A DNA stretch of 64,000 bases from CAVQMB01 sp963713445 (lineage in GTDB: Bacteria; Pseudomonadota; Gammaproteobacteria; Competibacterales; Competibacteraceae): contig CAVQMB010000024.1 in the NCBI GenBank assembly GCA_963713445.1, positions 74,891 to 138,890 on the forward strand. Reading direction: 5' to 3'. Shown here piece after piece: positions 51,441 through 61,152 of this stretch. Both the position numbers and the translations under genes were made by a program. Each line of letters starts with the position of its first letter. Position 1 is the stretch's first letter. The notes beneath the pieces are model-generated. The model did not search any database and was not told the origin of the DNA. It saw only the letters and a list, made by a program, of their open reading frames with translations.

Positions 51441-52091
51441 TCAGCCGGTGTGCGGTGGACGGATATAGAGTTCCACGCGGCGATTCAACTGACGGCCGTG
51501 CGCCGAGGCATTGCTGGCCCGGGGATTACTCTCACCGCGGCCCTCGGCCTGCAACCGCTGCGGGGCGACACCGTGGGCGGCCAGATAGTCGGCCACGGAG
51601 TGAGCCCGGCGACGCGACAGCTTCATATTATAATCAGCCGGCCCAGTGCTATCAGTGTAGCCGATCACGGTGACGGTAGAGCGCTGATCCTGATTGAGAA
51701 TGCCGGCAATCCGGTTCAGGGTAGGCTGAAACTCCGGCTTGATGGCAGCGTTGTCGAAGTCGAACAATACACCGTTTGGCAAATTAACTTTGATGCTGCC
51801 GTCCTGGAGCCGCTGCACTTCCACACCCAGGCGCTGGTTCTCCGCGGCTAGTTGCTGCAGCTGATTGGCCTGCTGATCCATAGCGTAACCGATACCACCG
51901 CCGACCGCAGCGCCGACTGCAGCACCAACATACTTACCACTGCCATGGTCGAGCTGGTGACCCAGCACCCCGCCGGCAACAGCACCAATGGCAGCCCCGG
52001 TCTTAGTGCGCAGGTAGGGATCATTAGGCGAGCAGGCCGCTACGGCCAACAGTGATAACGCCACAATGGCAATTTTCACCACGCTGTTCAT
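51441..52091 (-). CDS. OmpA-family glycine-zipper lipoprotein
   Basis: The 216-residue protein has a lipoprotein signal with lipobox ending LLAVAAC (Cys at about residue 20), a glycine zipper (TGAAIGAVAGGVLGHQLD and VGAAVGAAVGGGIGYAMDQ), a short coiled coil (QANQLQQLAAENQRLG) and an OmpA C-terminal domain. The peptidoglycan-binding region is GYTDSTGPADYNMKLSRRRA with NRRVELYI at the end. It probably anchors outer membrane to wall. Divergent from gspC, sharing a 180-base intergenic region. Confidence 0.9.
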   Translation of the reverse strand: MNSVVKIAIVALSLLAVAACSPNDPYLRTKTGAAIGAVAGGVLGHQLDHGSGKYVGAAVGAAVGGGIGYAMDQQANQLQQLAAENQRLGVEVQRLQDGSIKVNLPNGVLFDFDNAAIKPEFQPTLNRIAGILNQDQRSTVTVIGYTDSTGPADYNMKLSRRRAHSVADYLAAHGVAPQRLQAEGRGESNPRASNASAHGRQLNRRVELYIRPPHTG

Positions 52092-52271
52092 GATGGGCTT
52101 CTCCCGGTTGCTGACGATGCTGCGAAAGCCATCGAGGAAACAGGCCAAAGCAGCTCGACAAATGAAATTGCTTATTAAGAATTCTAGCAGCAATGGCTGA
52201 ACTCAGCCTAAACAACAACACTACACTAACCGATTTTTGTTAAGCTCAAATTGGATCAATCGGGTACTGTA

Positions 52272-53123
52272 ATGATGTTAAGCCGCCTATTGCACATCGG
52301 CCCTCCGCATCCCGACGCGGTGGCACGTCTTACCGGACCTGTCAATGTGCTGCTGGTGCTGGTGCTGGCGTATCAGCTGGCGGGACTGACGGTAACTCTG
52401 CCACTACTCACGCCGCCGTCAACGCCACAACCCGTCACGATCACTGTGGACAAGCCAACGTCTCCGGATCAGCAGGGCTACCGCCAACTGATAGGCTGGC
52501 ATCTGTTCGGTGCGCCCCAGCAAACCACCGCACCGGCCCCGGCCGACACACCTCCGACCACACTCAACCTGCACTTGGGCGGCATTATCTACCGGCCTGC
52601 TGGCGACATGCCGCTGGCCCTGATCGCCGTAGGCCAGCGGCCGGAAACGATTTACCGCGTCGGCGCTACTGTCGCCGGGGCTCGTATCCGCCAGATTTTA
52701 CCCGACCGCGTGATCCTTGCGCGGGCCGACCACCTGGAGGCGCTGCAGCTGCCCCGGCCGGCCGGCAACGCAGCCCCCGCGGTTGCACCATCGTCCCACG
52801 CCGGGCGCCGGGTCATCAATGCCACCGGCCTGGCCAGCCAATTGCGGGCTGATCCCGCGGCCCTAGAGAACCTGGTGCATGCCACGCCGTACTGGCGTGG
52901 TGGCCACTTCGTCGGATTGCGTCTGGTTCCTGGCCAGAACCACCACCTGCTGAACCGGCTGGGCCTGCAGCCAGGTGATGTGCTGGTGGCCCTGAATGGC
53001 CACCCCCTGAGTAGTCCCGCCGAGAGCCTGACCCAACTGCAACAATTGCTGAGCGCGCCGCGGGTCCGGGCGACTATACTGCGCGATGGCAACCAGATCC
53101 CGCTGACCTTCGTGCTGCAATGA
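52272..53123 (+). CDS. gspC: type II secretion system protein C
   Basis: GspC links the inner-membrane platform with the secretin. The 283-residue protein has a membrane helix at about 22-45, the HR domain (GWHLFGAP, LNLHLGGIIYRPAGDMPLAL) and a C-terminal PDZ domain (RLGLQPGDVLVALNGHPLSS). ATG at 52272 is used; a second follows directly and a TTG is 21 bases upstream; none has a strong ribosome site. It overlaps gspD by 4 bases. Confidence 0.9.
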   Translation: MMLSRLLHIGPPHPDAVARLTGPVNVLLVLVLAYQLAGLTVTLPLLTPPSTPQPVTITVDKPTSPDQQGYRQLIGWHLFGAPQQTTAPAPADTPPTTLNLHLGGIIYRPAGDMPLALIAVGQRPETIYRVGATVAGARIRQILPDRVILARADHLEALQLPRPAGNAAPAVAPSSHAGRRVINATGLASQLRADPAALENLVHATPYWRGGHFVGLRLVPGQNHHLLNRLGLQPGDVLVALNGHPLSSPAESLTQLQQLLSAPRVRATILRDGNQIPLTFVLQ

Positions 53124-55207
53124 GTCTTGTCTCAATGATTCTGCCGTCACGCTTACCACAGGCCCTATTACTGGTATTGCTGCTGACGATGGAGACTGCG
53201 GTGGCCGCACCCAAACCGGCCCCAGTGACCCTCAACCTGAAAGATGCCGACATCAGCGCGCTGATCGCCAGCGTGGCCGAAATCACCGGCAAAAATTTCA
53301 TCGTCGATCCGCGCGTACACGGCAAAGTCACTGTGGTCTCCTCGCATCCGTTGGCGGCAGATCAGGTCTACTCATTGTTTCTGTCGATACTGGCAGTACA
53401 CGGCTATGCCGCCATCCCCGGCAAGACCGCGATTAAAATCGTACCTGCCAACACCGCCAAGCAGGACGACATCCCCAACAGCAACGGCCGGTCCAGCGGC
53501 GGTCCCGACCAGATGGTCACCCGGGTGATCCAGGTACACAACATCAACGTCACGCAACTGGTACCGCTGTTGCGACCGCTGGTACCCCCTGACGGTCACC
53601 TGGCGGCCTACGCGCCGGGCAACGTGCTGGTGATCTCGGATCGGGCCGGCAATGTCGCCCGCATCGCCCAGCTGGTGGCGCGCATGGACCAGGCCAGTCG
53701 TACCAACGTTGAGATGGTGCCGCTGCATCATGCCCGCGCCGACCAGGTTGCCAGTCTGCTGAACGCTCTGGTAACCGGGCCGCGTGGCAAAGGGCAGACC
53801 AGCAGCGATGCCCCCAAGCTGGTTGCGGATGAACGCTCCAACAGCATTCTGTTACGGGGCGACGCCAGCGACCGTCGGCGCCTGCGCCGGTTGATCGAGC
53901 GGCTCGATACGCCGCATCAGGCCATCGACAACACTCAGGTCATCTACCTGCACTACGCCCGCGCCAAGAATCTGCTACCTGTGCTACGGGGTCTGAGCAA
54001 GCAGTTGCGGGCAACCGACACCGGGCAGAACGGCAGCAAGAGCCCGCCCGCCACCGGCGACAGCCAGATCGACATCCAGGCTGACACCGCCACCAACGCC
54101 CTGGTGCTTGATGCTCCACCGGACGCGATGCACTCGCTCAAAGCGGTCATCAAGCGGCTCGACGTGCGACGGGCCCAGGTATTGGTGGAGGCCGCGATCG
54201 TCGAGATATCGTCCGACAAAGCCGCCGAACTCGGTGTACAGTGGCTGATCGACGGCAGCAAGAACGGTACCGGCGCCGGCTACACCAATTTCCAGAGTCC
54301 CGGCTTCAACGGTCTGAGCGTCGGCGAGCTGGCGGGCGCCATCGCCAACAAAACCATACCCAGTCCGTTGCCATCGGGACTCAATGCCATAATTGGCGAC
54401 ACCAGCGGCTCGACTCGTTTTGGTGCCCTGATCAGCGCCCTCGCCAGCAATGCCGACACCAACATCCTGTCGACCCCGACCCTGGTCACGCTGGACAATC
54501 AGGAAGCCCAGATCGTGGTCGGCCAGAACGTGCCCTTCGTCACCGGTACCTTCACAACCACCACCGGCGGTAACAGCGGCAGCACCGGTAATCCGTTCCA
54601 GACGATCGAGCGCAAGGATGTCGGCCTGACGCTGGACATCAAGCCACACATCAACCAGAACAATTCGGTCCAGCTGGACATCAGTCAGGAAGTCTCCCAA
54701 GTGGTCCCTACAGCCACTGCACTCACCCTGGCACAGGGGCCAACCACCAACAAGCGCCAGATCAAGACCAGCGTCCAGGTCGAAAGTGGTCAAATTCTGG
54801 TACTGGGCGGACTGATCGACAATACCCTCAGCAGTACTGTCCAGAAAGTGCCGGGCCTGGGTGATCTGCCGTTTATCGGCAATCTGTTCCGCTATCGCCA
54901 GACCAGCAAGAGCAAGCGCAACCTGATGATTTTTCTACATCCGGTGATCCTGCGTGCCCCGGCAGCCGGCACCGCTGCCAGCCAGGCCCGCTACGACGCT
55001 ATCCGCGAACAACAACAGGCTGCCCGCCAGCGCGGCGTCGACCTGCTGCCCGGCGCTGATACGCCGAAGCTACCATCGACCGCAGCGGTGCACCAGCAGG
55101 GTACCCTGAACGCAGCACCAGCCACACCGCCCGAGCGGTCATCGCCGCCCACGTCACCCCCGGCCGGGTCCACTATCACGGGCAACACCGGATTCGGCCG
55201 CAAATGA
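53120..55207 (+). CDS. gspD: type II secretion system secretin
   Basis: The outer-membrane channel, 695 residues. Signal peptide near 12-36, then N0 domain (VTLNLKDADISALIASVAEI), N1-N3 repeats (IQVHNINVTQLVPLLRPLVP, VPLHHARADQVASLLNALV), and the secretin core (VLVEAAIVEISSDKAAELGV, SILSTPTLVTLDNQEA-like ILSTPTLVTLDNQEAQI). The C-terminus has SGQILVLGGLIDNTLSST and LFRYRQTSKSKRNLMIFLHP. The tail is Pro/Thr/Ser-rich. Overlaps gspE by 4 bases. Confidence 0.95.
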   Translation: MSLVSMILPSRLPQALLLVLLLTMETAVAAPKPAPVTLNLKDADISALIASVAEITGKNFIVDPRVHGKVTVVSSHPLAADQVYSLFLSILAVHGYAAIPGKTAIKIVPANTAKQDDIPNSNGRSSGGPDQMVTRVIQVHNINVTQLVPLLRPLVPPDGHLAAYAPGNVLVISDRAGNVARIAQLVARMDQASRTNVEMVPLHHARADQVASLLNALVTGPRGKGQTSSDAPKLVADERSNSILLRGDASDRRRLRRLIERLDTPHQAIDNTQVIYLHYARAKNLLPVLRGLSKQLRATDTGQNGSKSPPATGDSQIDIQADTATNALVLDAPPDAMHSLKAVIKRLDVRRAQVLVEAAIVEISSDKAAELGVQWLIDGSKNGTGAGYTNFQSPGFNGLSVGELAGAIANKTIPSPLPSGLNAIIGDTSGSTRFGALISALASNADTNILSTPTLVTLDNQEAQIVVGQNVPFVTGTFTTTTGGNSGSTGNPFQTIERKDVGLTLDIKPHINQNNSVQLDISQEVSQVVPTATALTLAQGPTTNKRQIKTSVQVESGQILVLGGLIDNTLSSTVQKVPGLGDLPFIGNLFRYRQTSKSKRNLMIFLHPVILRAPAAGTAASQARYDAIREQQQAARQRGVDLLPGADTPKLPSTAAVHQQGTLNAAPATPPERSSPPTSPPAGSTITGNTGFGRK

Positions 55208-56673
55208 CCGTCGCCACCCTACGGCTGCCATACAGCTTCGCCCGCCGCCACGGCGTGCTGGTGCTGGGCGGCGACGCCCAAATCGACGTCGTCCACCGCA
55301 CCGATGTCAGCCTGCACAGTCTCATCGAGCTGCGCCGTGCGCTGGGCCGGCCACTGACGTTGCGCCAGGTTGCTGACGGCGAATTCGATGGCTTGTTGCA
55401 GCGACATTACGAAGCTGCCGACGACGGCGCCGCGCAGATGATCGCCGAACTCGACGCGGAGCTCGATCTGGCCAGCGCGGCGGAAGCCCTGCCAGAGCCG
55501 GAAGATCTGCTGGAGAGCGCCGATGATGCCCCCATTATCCGGCTTATCAATGCGTTATTAACCCAGGCGGTGAAAGAGAACGCCTCCGACATCCATCTCG
55601 AGACCTTCGAGCACCGTCTGAGCGTGCGCCTGCGGGTCGACGGTGTACTGCGCGAAGTGCTGGCGCCGCCACGCGCACTGGGACCGCTGCTGGCATCACG
55701 GGTCAAAGTCATGGCCAACCTCGATATCGCCGAGAAGCGTCTGCCACAGGACGGACGCATCTCGCTCCGGATCGCCGGGCGACCAGTGGATGTCCGGGTT
55801 GCCACGCTACCGGCCGGTCATGGCGAGCGCGTGGTGCTGCGTCTGCTCGACAAGAGCGCCGGGCGACTCGATCTGGCCCAACTGGGGCTAAACAGCAGCG
55901 ACCGCGAACGCCTGGCCCGACAGCTGGCGCGTCCGCACGGCATCCTGCTGGTAACCGGACCTACCGGGTCAGGCAAGACCACCACGCTGTATGCGGCCCT
56001 CAGTTTTCTCAACGACCGCAAACGCAACATCATGACGGTCGAGGATCCCATCGAATATTACCTTGACGGCATCAGCCAGACCCAGGTCAACACCAAGGTG
56101 GACCTGGGCTTCGCCCGCGGCCTGCGCGCGATCCTGCGTCAGGATCCGGATGTGGTAATGGTCGGCGAGATTCGCGACCTGGACACGGCCCGCATCGCCG
56201 TCCAGGCCAGCCTCACCGGACACCTTGTATTGTCGACCCTGCACACCAACAGCGCCGTCGGTGCCATTACACGGTTGCGCGACATGGGGATCGAGCCGTT
56301 CCTGCTCGCATCGAGTTTGATCGGCGTACTGGCCCAGCGCCTGGTGCGGCGGTTGTGTGAACACTGCCGCCACCCCTATCCAGCCAGCGAGGCTGACCGC
56401 AGCCTGCTGGGCCTGGCGGCCGAATCCTGCTTATACGCACCAGTCGGCTGCAGGCACTGCAACGATACCGGGTATCGCGGCCGGATCGGTATCTTCGAGC
56501 TGATTGCAGTCGATCCCACCCTGGCCGGCATGATTCACGACAATGCTAGCGAGCACCTGCTGGAACGTCATGCCCGCACTCTCGGCCCCAGCATTCGCGC
56601 CGACTGCCGAACGCGGGTACTGGCCGGCGATACGGCACCGGAGGAATTCGTGCGGGTGCTGCAGGACGACTGA
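55204..56673 (+). CDS. gspE: type II secretion system ATPase
   Basis: Cytoplasmic hexameric ATPase, 489 residues. An N-terminal N1E-like domain is followed by the NTPase with Walker A TGPTGSGKTTTLYAAL, Asp box MTVEDPIEYYLDGI, Walker B-type MVGEIRDLDTARIA and His box GHLVLSTLHTN. The zinc tetracysteine is CEHCRHPYP with CRHCNDTGYRGR. gspF follows only after a minus-strand gene, which breaks the usual E-F adjacency. Confidence 0.95.
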   Translation: MTVATLRLPYSFARRHGVLVLGGDAQIDVVHRTDVSLHSLIELRRALGRPLTLRQVADGEFDGLLQRHYEAADDGAAQMIAELDAELDLASAAEALPEPEDLLESADDAPIIRLINALLTQAVKENASDIHLETFEHRLSVRLRVDGVLREVLAPPRALGPLLASRVKVMANLDIAEKRLPQDGRISLRIAGRPVDVRVATLPAGHGERVVLRLLDKSAGRLDLAQLGLNSSDRERLARQLARPHGILLVTGPTGSGKTTTLYAALSFLNDRKRNIMTVEDPIEYYLDGISQTQVNTKVDLGFARGLRAILRQDPDVVMVGEIRDLDTARIAVQASLTGHLVLSTLHTNSAVGAITRLRDMGIEPFLLASSLIGVLAQRLVRRLCEHCRHPYPASEADRSLLGLAAESCLYAPVGCRHCNDTGYRGRIGIFELIAVDPTLAGMIHDNASEHLLERHARTLGPSIRADCRTRVLAGDTAPEEFVRVLQDD

Positions 56674-56698
56674 CCGCGTCGCGTCCCGCAGCCGGGCT

Positions 56699-57052
56699 TC
56701 AATAGCCCGGTGGAGCCGGCGGCCGCTCATCAGGCGCTGTTTCCGGTGGGTGCGCGGATGGCGGCGCCGCTGGCCAGTCGGAAAACGGAAACGGCTTGGC
56801 ATCAGTCTGGTAACTCACGTAGCACGCCAGTTGGCCCAGGTAACGGCCCAGACTGCCACTGAACGCCAACAGCCGGCGGTTGGGAGCGCCGCTGAACAGG
56901 GTGTGCAGGAACTGGAACACGGCAATGGCACCAATCACCCAGGAACCAATGCCAAAAAATACGCCGAACACAATCATGAACACCAGCCGCAACCAAGTAC
57001 TGCCAGTGGTCACGTTTTTCTTCAGCTGTTCGGTATTGATGGCGGCCACCAC
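56699..57052 (-). CDS. DUF4389 membrane protein
   Basis: A 117-residue protein with two closely spaced membrane segments (LRLVFMIVFGVFFGIGSWVI and following), the SGAPNRRLLAFSGSLGRYLGQ loop typical of DUF4389, then FPFSDWP and a Pro-rich tail. It lies on the opposite strand between gspE and gspF. Function unknown; the family is widespread as a single gene in gammaproteobacteria. Confidence 0.85.
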   Translation of the reverse strand: MVAAINTEQLKKNVTTGSTWLRLVFMIVFGVFFGIGSWVIGAIAVFQFLHTLFSGAPNRRLLAFSGSLGRYLGQLACYVSYQTDAKPFPFSDWPAAPPSAHPPETAPDERPPAPPGY

Positions 57053-57154
57053 GACTCTCCTTCTCTCGCCGTCCTCGCAGACATGCCAAGCCTAGCACAA
57101 GCGCGGCTCATGTTATCGTAGCGCAACTCCAACGCCGGTATTACTTCATACGGC

Positions 57155-58357
57155 ATGCCCGCTTTCCAGTACCAGGCACTCGATGGCGATGGTCGTTCCA
57201 GCAAGGGATTGCTGGAAGGCGACAGTCCGCGCCAGGTCCGTCAGCAGCTGCGCGAACGTGGCCTGACACCGCTCAGCGTACAGAAACTGGACCAGCGACG
57301 CGCCCAGCCAGGCGGCCGGCAGCAACGCCTTAAGGCCGGCGCGCTACCGCTGGCCACGCGCCAGCTGGCTACCTTGATTGGCGCCGGCCTGCCGATCGAG
57401 CAAGCCTTGGGGGCAGTGGCCCGGCAAAGCTCGCAGCCCCGGGTAGCCGGCCTGCTGCTGGCTTTGCGCGCACGGGTCCTGGAAGGCCACAGCCTGGCCG
57501 CCGCGCTCGCCGACTATCCGCGGGCGTTCCCCGACATCTATCGGGCCACGGTGGCAGCCGGCGAACAGGCCGGCTATCTGCCGCTGGTACTGGAACGGCT
57601 CGCTGACTACAGCGAGACCCGGCAGCAGCTGCGCCAGAAAGTGCTGCTGGCGCTATTCTACCCGCTGCTACTGACTTCGGTGGCTGTCGCCATTGTGCTG
57701 GGCCTGCTGACCTATGTGGTGCCCCAAGTGGTGCAGGTGTTCAACAGCGCCCATGAAACTCTGCCCTGGCTGACCCGGGCCTTGATCGCCCTGAGTGGGT
57801 TCCTGCGGGCTCGAGGCTGGCTGTTATTGATTCTCGTAGCGGCGGCCGCCGTCGTCCTGATCCGGCAGCTCCGCCGGCCTGGCCTCCGCCGGGCTCTGCA
57901 AGCGCTGGCACTGCGCCTGCCCGTGCTGGGTCGGCTGCTGAGCGGTCTCGAGGGTGCGCGCTTCGCGCGTACCATGAGTATTCTACTGGCCAGCGGTGTT
58001 CCAGTGCTGGGGGCGCTGCGCATCACCGCGCCGGTGCTGGGTCTGCTGCCACTGCGCGCGGCTGTCGAGCAGGCGGCACTGCGGGTACGGGAAGGCGCCG
58101 GTCTGCATGCCGCGCTGACCGGCAGTGGTCTTCCACCCTTGCTGATGGAGTTGATCGCCAGCGGTGAGACCAGTGGCAAGCTGGAAGCGATGCTGAGCCG
58201 TGCCGCCAGCCAGCAGGAACGGGAAGCCGAAGCGCTAATCGCCGTGCTGCTGGGCCTGTTCGAACCGCTGCTGATCCTTCTCATGGGCGGTGTTGTGCTG
58301 ATCATTGTGCTGGCCATTCTGCTGCCTATATTCGATCTCAATCAGTTGATTCATTGA
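57155..58357 (+). CDS. gspF: type II secretion system inner-membrane protein
   Basis: The 400-residue platform protein starts MPAFQYQALDGDGRSSKGLL, as in GspF/PilC. It has two GspF domains with LATLIGAGLPIEQALGAVAR and FARTMSILLASGVPVLGALR, and three membrane helices (about 165-195, 215-235, 370-395). The operon stops here: no pseudopilin genes (gspG-K) follow within the window. Confidence 0.95.
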   Translation: MPAFQYQALDGDGRSSKGLLEGDSPRQVRQQLRERGLTPLSVQKLDQRRAQPGGRQQRLKAGALPLATRQLATLIGAGLPIEQALGAVARQSSQPRVAGLLLALRARVLEGHSLAAALADYPRAFPDIYRATVAAGEQAGYLPLVLERLADYSETRQQLRQKVLLALFYPLLLTSVAVAIVLGLLTYVVPQVVQVFNSAHETLPWLTRALIALSGFLRARGWLLLILVAAAAVVLIRQLRRPGLRRALQALALRLPVLGRLLSGLEGARFARTMSILLASGVPVLGALRITAPVLGLLPLRAAVEQAALRVREGAGLHAALTGSGLPPLLMELIASGETSGKLEAMLSRAASQQEREAEALIAVLLGLFEPLLILLMGGVVLIIVLAILLPIFDLNQLIH

Positions 58358-58549
58358 GCCCTCGAATGGACGAGGAACGACCCGGATCCGCAGGCATTAG
58401 TATGATGACACGGGGCTAGCAACGGATTCGGTAGAGGCGCAGCCAGACAGACTGTGCAGCCACCCCCGGCAATGGTATGTTGTTGTCACTTCCTTGTTGC
58501 GACGACTGGTCCATGCGCTCCTATCTCGTCCCCGCATTAAGCGCCTGAG

Positions 58550-59833
58550 ATGCGCGCGACGCTGCGTCTTATTGCCGCGCTGCTGGCAAGCTACGGCCTG
58601 CTGATCATCGCCAACGGCCTTTTCAGTACCTTGCTCGGTGTCCGCGGCAAGCTGGAAGGATTCCCAACAATCGTGGTCGGTCTGATGATGAGCGCCTATT
58701 ACGTAGGGCTGCTGCTGGGGGGGTTGTACAGCGTGCGGGTCATCGCCCGAGCCGGCCATATCCGGGCTTTCGCGGCGTTCGCATCGCTGATGTCCATTGC
58801 GGCCCTGCTCCACGCGATGTTCGTTTATCCGCTGGCGTGGACCCTGCTGCGATTAATGGCCGGATTCTGTGTCGCCGGGCTGATCATGATCACCGAAAGC
58901 TGGATCAACGAACGTGCCAGCAACAGCAACCGCGGGCAGGTGCTGGCGATCTATATGATCGTCAACTACTCCTCGTCCGGCACCGGGCAGTTCCTGCTCC
59001 CGCTCGCCAATCCCGGCACGTTCCAGCTATTCAGCATAGCCTCTATCATTTATTCACTTGCCCTGCTACCGCTACTGCTCACCCAGGCACCATCACCCCG
59101 TCCGGTAGAGTTGCGGCGATTACCGTTTCACGAGATCTATCGGATTTCGCCGGTCGGTTTGATCGGCGCATTCTGTGCCGGGCTGGCGACCCCCGCATTC
59201 ACTAGCATGGGCGCTGTCTTTGCCCACGGCATAGGCCTGTCGCTCGCTCAGACATCACTGTTCATGGCTAGCGGCATCTTCGGCGGGCTACTGCTGCAGT
59301 GGCCGCTGGGCCGGCTGTCGGATCGTCTGGACCGGCGCTGGATACTGGCTGGCAGCGCCTTTGGCGCCGCCCTTGCAAGCCTGCTCATCGTCACCCTGGC
59401 AGGTAACGTAACGGTGCTGCTGATGCCGGCCACGCTGCTGTTCGGGAGTTTCGCCTTCACCCTGTATTCACTAAGCGCCTCCCACACCAACGATGTCGCA
59501 CCACCGGACCAGCTGGTTTACGTTTCCGGCGGGCTGCTGATCGCCTTCGGTATCGGGGCCAGCCTGGGGCCACTCAGCGCATCCGCGCTGATGGGAATGA
59601 TGGGTCCACGCGGATTGTTCGTGCACACGGCCCTGGTGAGCGGCGCCTTGGGCGTGTTCGCCCTGTACCGTATGACCCGACGCAGCGTGGTACGCAAACG
59701 CGCCTTCCTGGCCAAACCCGCCATGCAATACAGCGCGGGCGAACTCTACCGGGCGGCATTGGGCGAACAAACCGACAACACGGAGCAAGCGGTCATCGAG
59801 GACAAACCCCCGGCCGACCCATCGGGCAGTTAG
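58550..59833 (+). CDS. MFS transporter (YcaD-like)
   Basis: A 427-residue major facilitator with twelve hydrophobic segments. SAYYVGLLLGGLYSVRVIAR and GFCVAGLIMITESWINERAS are hallmarks of the YcaD group, and LLQWPLGRLSDRLDRRWIL is the loop 8-9 motif. The C-terminal 50 residues are cytoplasmic and acidic. Substrate unknown. Stands alone after gspF with 192 bases between, which show no gene. Confidence 0.85.
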   Translation: MRATLRLIAALLASYGLLIIANGLFSTLLGVRGKLEGFPTIVVGLMMSAYYVGLLLGGLYSVRVIARAGHIRAFAAFASLMSIAALLHAMFVYPLAWTLLRLMAGFCVAGLIMITESWINERASNSNRGQVLAIYMIVNYSSSGTGQFLLPLANPGTFQLFSIASIIYSLALLPLLLTQAPSPRPVELRRLPFHEIYRISPVGLIGAFCAGLATPAFTSMGAVFAHGIGLSLAQTSLFMASGIFGGLLLQWPLGRLSDRLDRRWILAGSAFGAALASLLIVTLAGNVTVLLMPATLLFGSFAFTLYSLSASHTNDVAPPDQLVYVSGGLLIAFGIGASLGPLSASALMGMMGPRGLFVHTALVSGALGVFALYRMTRRSVVRKRAFLAKPAMQYSAGELYRAALGEQTDNTEQAVIEDKPPADPSGS

Positions 59834-59969
59834 GGCTACCGATCCGGGCCGCGTCGGGTCACAATGACCTGGGCGAAACAGGTAAGCACCTACCGCAGGC
59901 GCCAGCTAACGCTGGCGCGGGTGTGGCGTGTGCTGACCACGATCCGTCGACGCCAGGGAGGACCCGGTC

Positions 59970-60563
59970 ATGTTTGCGCTCGAACCGTTTTCGCAAGGCA
60001 GTTTGCTGCGCCGTTATCCCACCGACCCGATCACCCAGGGCGGAGTCTGCGTCGCCCTGTGCGATTACTGGCTCAGCCTGATCAAGGCGGACTACGCGGT
60101 GCCTGCTGCCGACCGGTTGCGCCAACTCCAGCACAACTTTCCGGTTGTTATCCGCCATCAACGTCACTATGCCAATCTACGGGCCCAGCATGGACGCGAG
60201 GAAGGCCGGCGTAAGCTGGGTCAGAAGCTGGGGCTGGACTACGATCCCGACAAGACGCTGGTCGAGCGCAGATTCGTCCGCATGGAGGGTATTCGTAAGA
60301 AGATCGCCGCCGACATCGGCGTGGTTGGCACCGGCGCCACCTGGACACTGCGCTTCGCCGACGGCAGTGGCCACGCTATCAGCGGCTTCTGCGGTATCGC
60401 CGGACAGGAACCCATTCTGACCATGCGGCTGCATCTGTTCGATCCGAACATCGGTGAATACGGCGGCCAGTTGAGCGAGTTGGACGATATGCTGCAGGAT
60501 TTGTTTACGCGGTTTCCCTTCTACCAAAGTATCGTGGCCTTACATCGCGCGACCGAGGGCTGA
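59970..60563 (+). CDS. YopT-like (C58-type) cysteine protease candidate
   Basis: The 197-residue product shows the three catalytic blocks of the YopT/AvrPphB group in order and spacing: Cys27 in QGGVCVALCDYWLS, His135 in DGSGHAISGF, and Asp158 in LHLFDPNIGEYGG. No signal peptide or membrane helix. GGAGG lies about 10 bases before the ATG. Members include type III effectors and many uncharacterised proteins. No secretion system other than gsp is in view, so an effector, toxin or housekeeping role cannot be separated. Confidence 0.65.
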   Translation: MFALEPFSQGSLLRRYPTDPITQGGVCVALCDYWLSLIKADYAVPAADRLRQLQHNFPVVIRHQRHYANLRAQHGREEGRRKLGQKLGLDYDPDKTLVERRFVRMEGIRKKIAADIGVVGTGATWTLRFADGSGHAISGFCGIAGQEPILTMRLHLFDPNIGEYGGQLSELDDMLQDLFTRFPFYQSIVALHRATEG

Positions 60564-60573
60564 ACACCGGTGT

Positions 60574-61143
60574 TCATGCGCGACCACGGCTTTGGCCGTG
60601 CACCATCGCTCCGGCGATCAGATGAGCCAACCGCAGCGGTTCGGGTATGCGGCCGTTCAGCGCCAGTCGTTCCAGTACCCGGGCAGCCTGGCTGCGGGAC
60701 AGTCCGATTCGTTGAACGTACACACCGGCCAGCGGTTCCATCGGCCCCAGCCGTTCAATCAGCCGCCATTTGCGGGCACCGGCGGCCACATGTTCAAGCA
60801 ACGCACGCTGAATCGCTGCCGTATCGGGCCGCCGCCGGGCCACCACCAGCACCGGCACGGTCAGCATCCGGCTCAGCACAACCGCGTCAATCACGTTGAA
60901 ACCCGCCAGCGCTATGCCTTGCAGCAACACCAGACGCACATGGTCAGCAAACTTGGATGCGGCAACCAGCCGGGTCAGAACAGCAGTGGCATTGCGGCCG
61001 TCACGCCGAACCTTACCAATCAGCACACCGTCACAGCGGGTGCCGGCGAACACCGTGCCGACGACGGTGACCTCACCGCGCCAGCCCGGCTCAAACGGAG
61101 CGTCGTCGAACCCGACACAGTTGGTGAGCGGGTTGCGCGTCAC
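60574..61143 (-). CDS. DUF99 family (endonuclease V-like) protein
   Basis: The 189-residue product matches the DUF99/UPF0215 family: NCVGFDDAPFEPGWRGEVTV, DGVLIGKVRRDGRNAT, VRLVLLQGIALAGFNVIDA and PVLVVARRRPD. The family fold relates to endonuclease V/RNase H, but biochemical function is not established; it is mostly archaeal and less common in gammaproteobacteria. Its stop is 10 bases from the convergent cysteine-protease stop. Confidence 0.8.
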   Translation of the reverse strand: MTRNPLTNCVGFDDAPFEPGWRGEVTVVGTVFAGTRCDGVLIGKVRRDGRNATAVLTRLVAASKFADHVRLVLLQGIALAGFNVIDAVVLSRMLTVPVLVVARRRPDTAAIQRALLEHVAAGARKWRLIERLGPMEPLAGVYVQRIGLSRSQAARVLERLALNGRIPEPLRLAHLIAGAMVHGQSRGRA

Positions 61144-61152
61144 CGACAGCTC

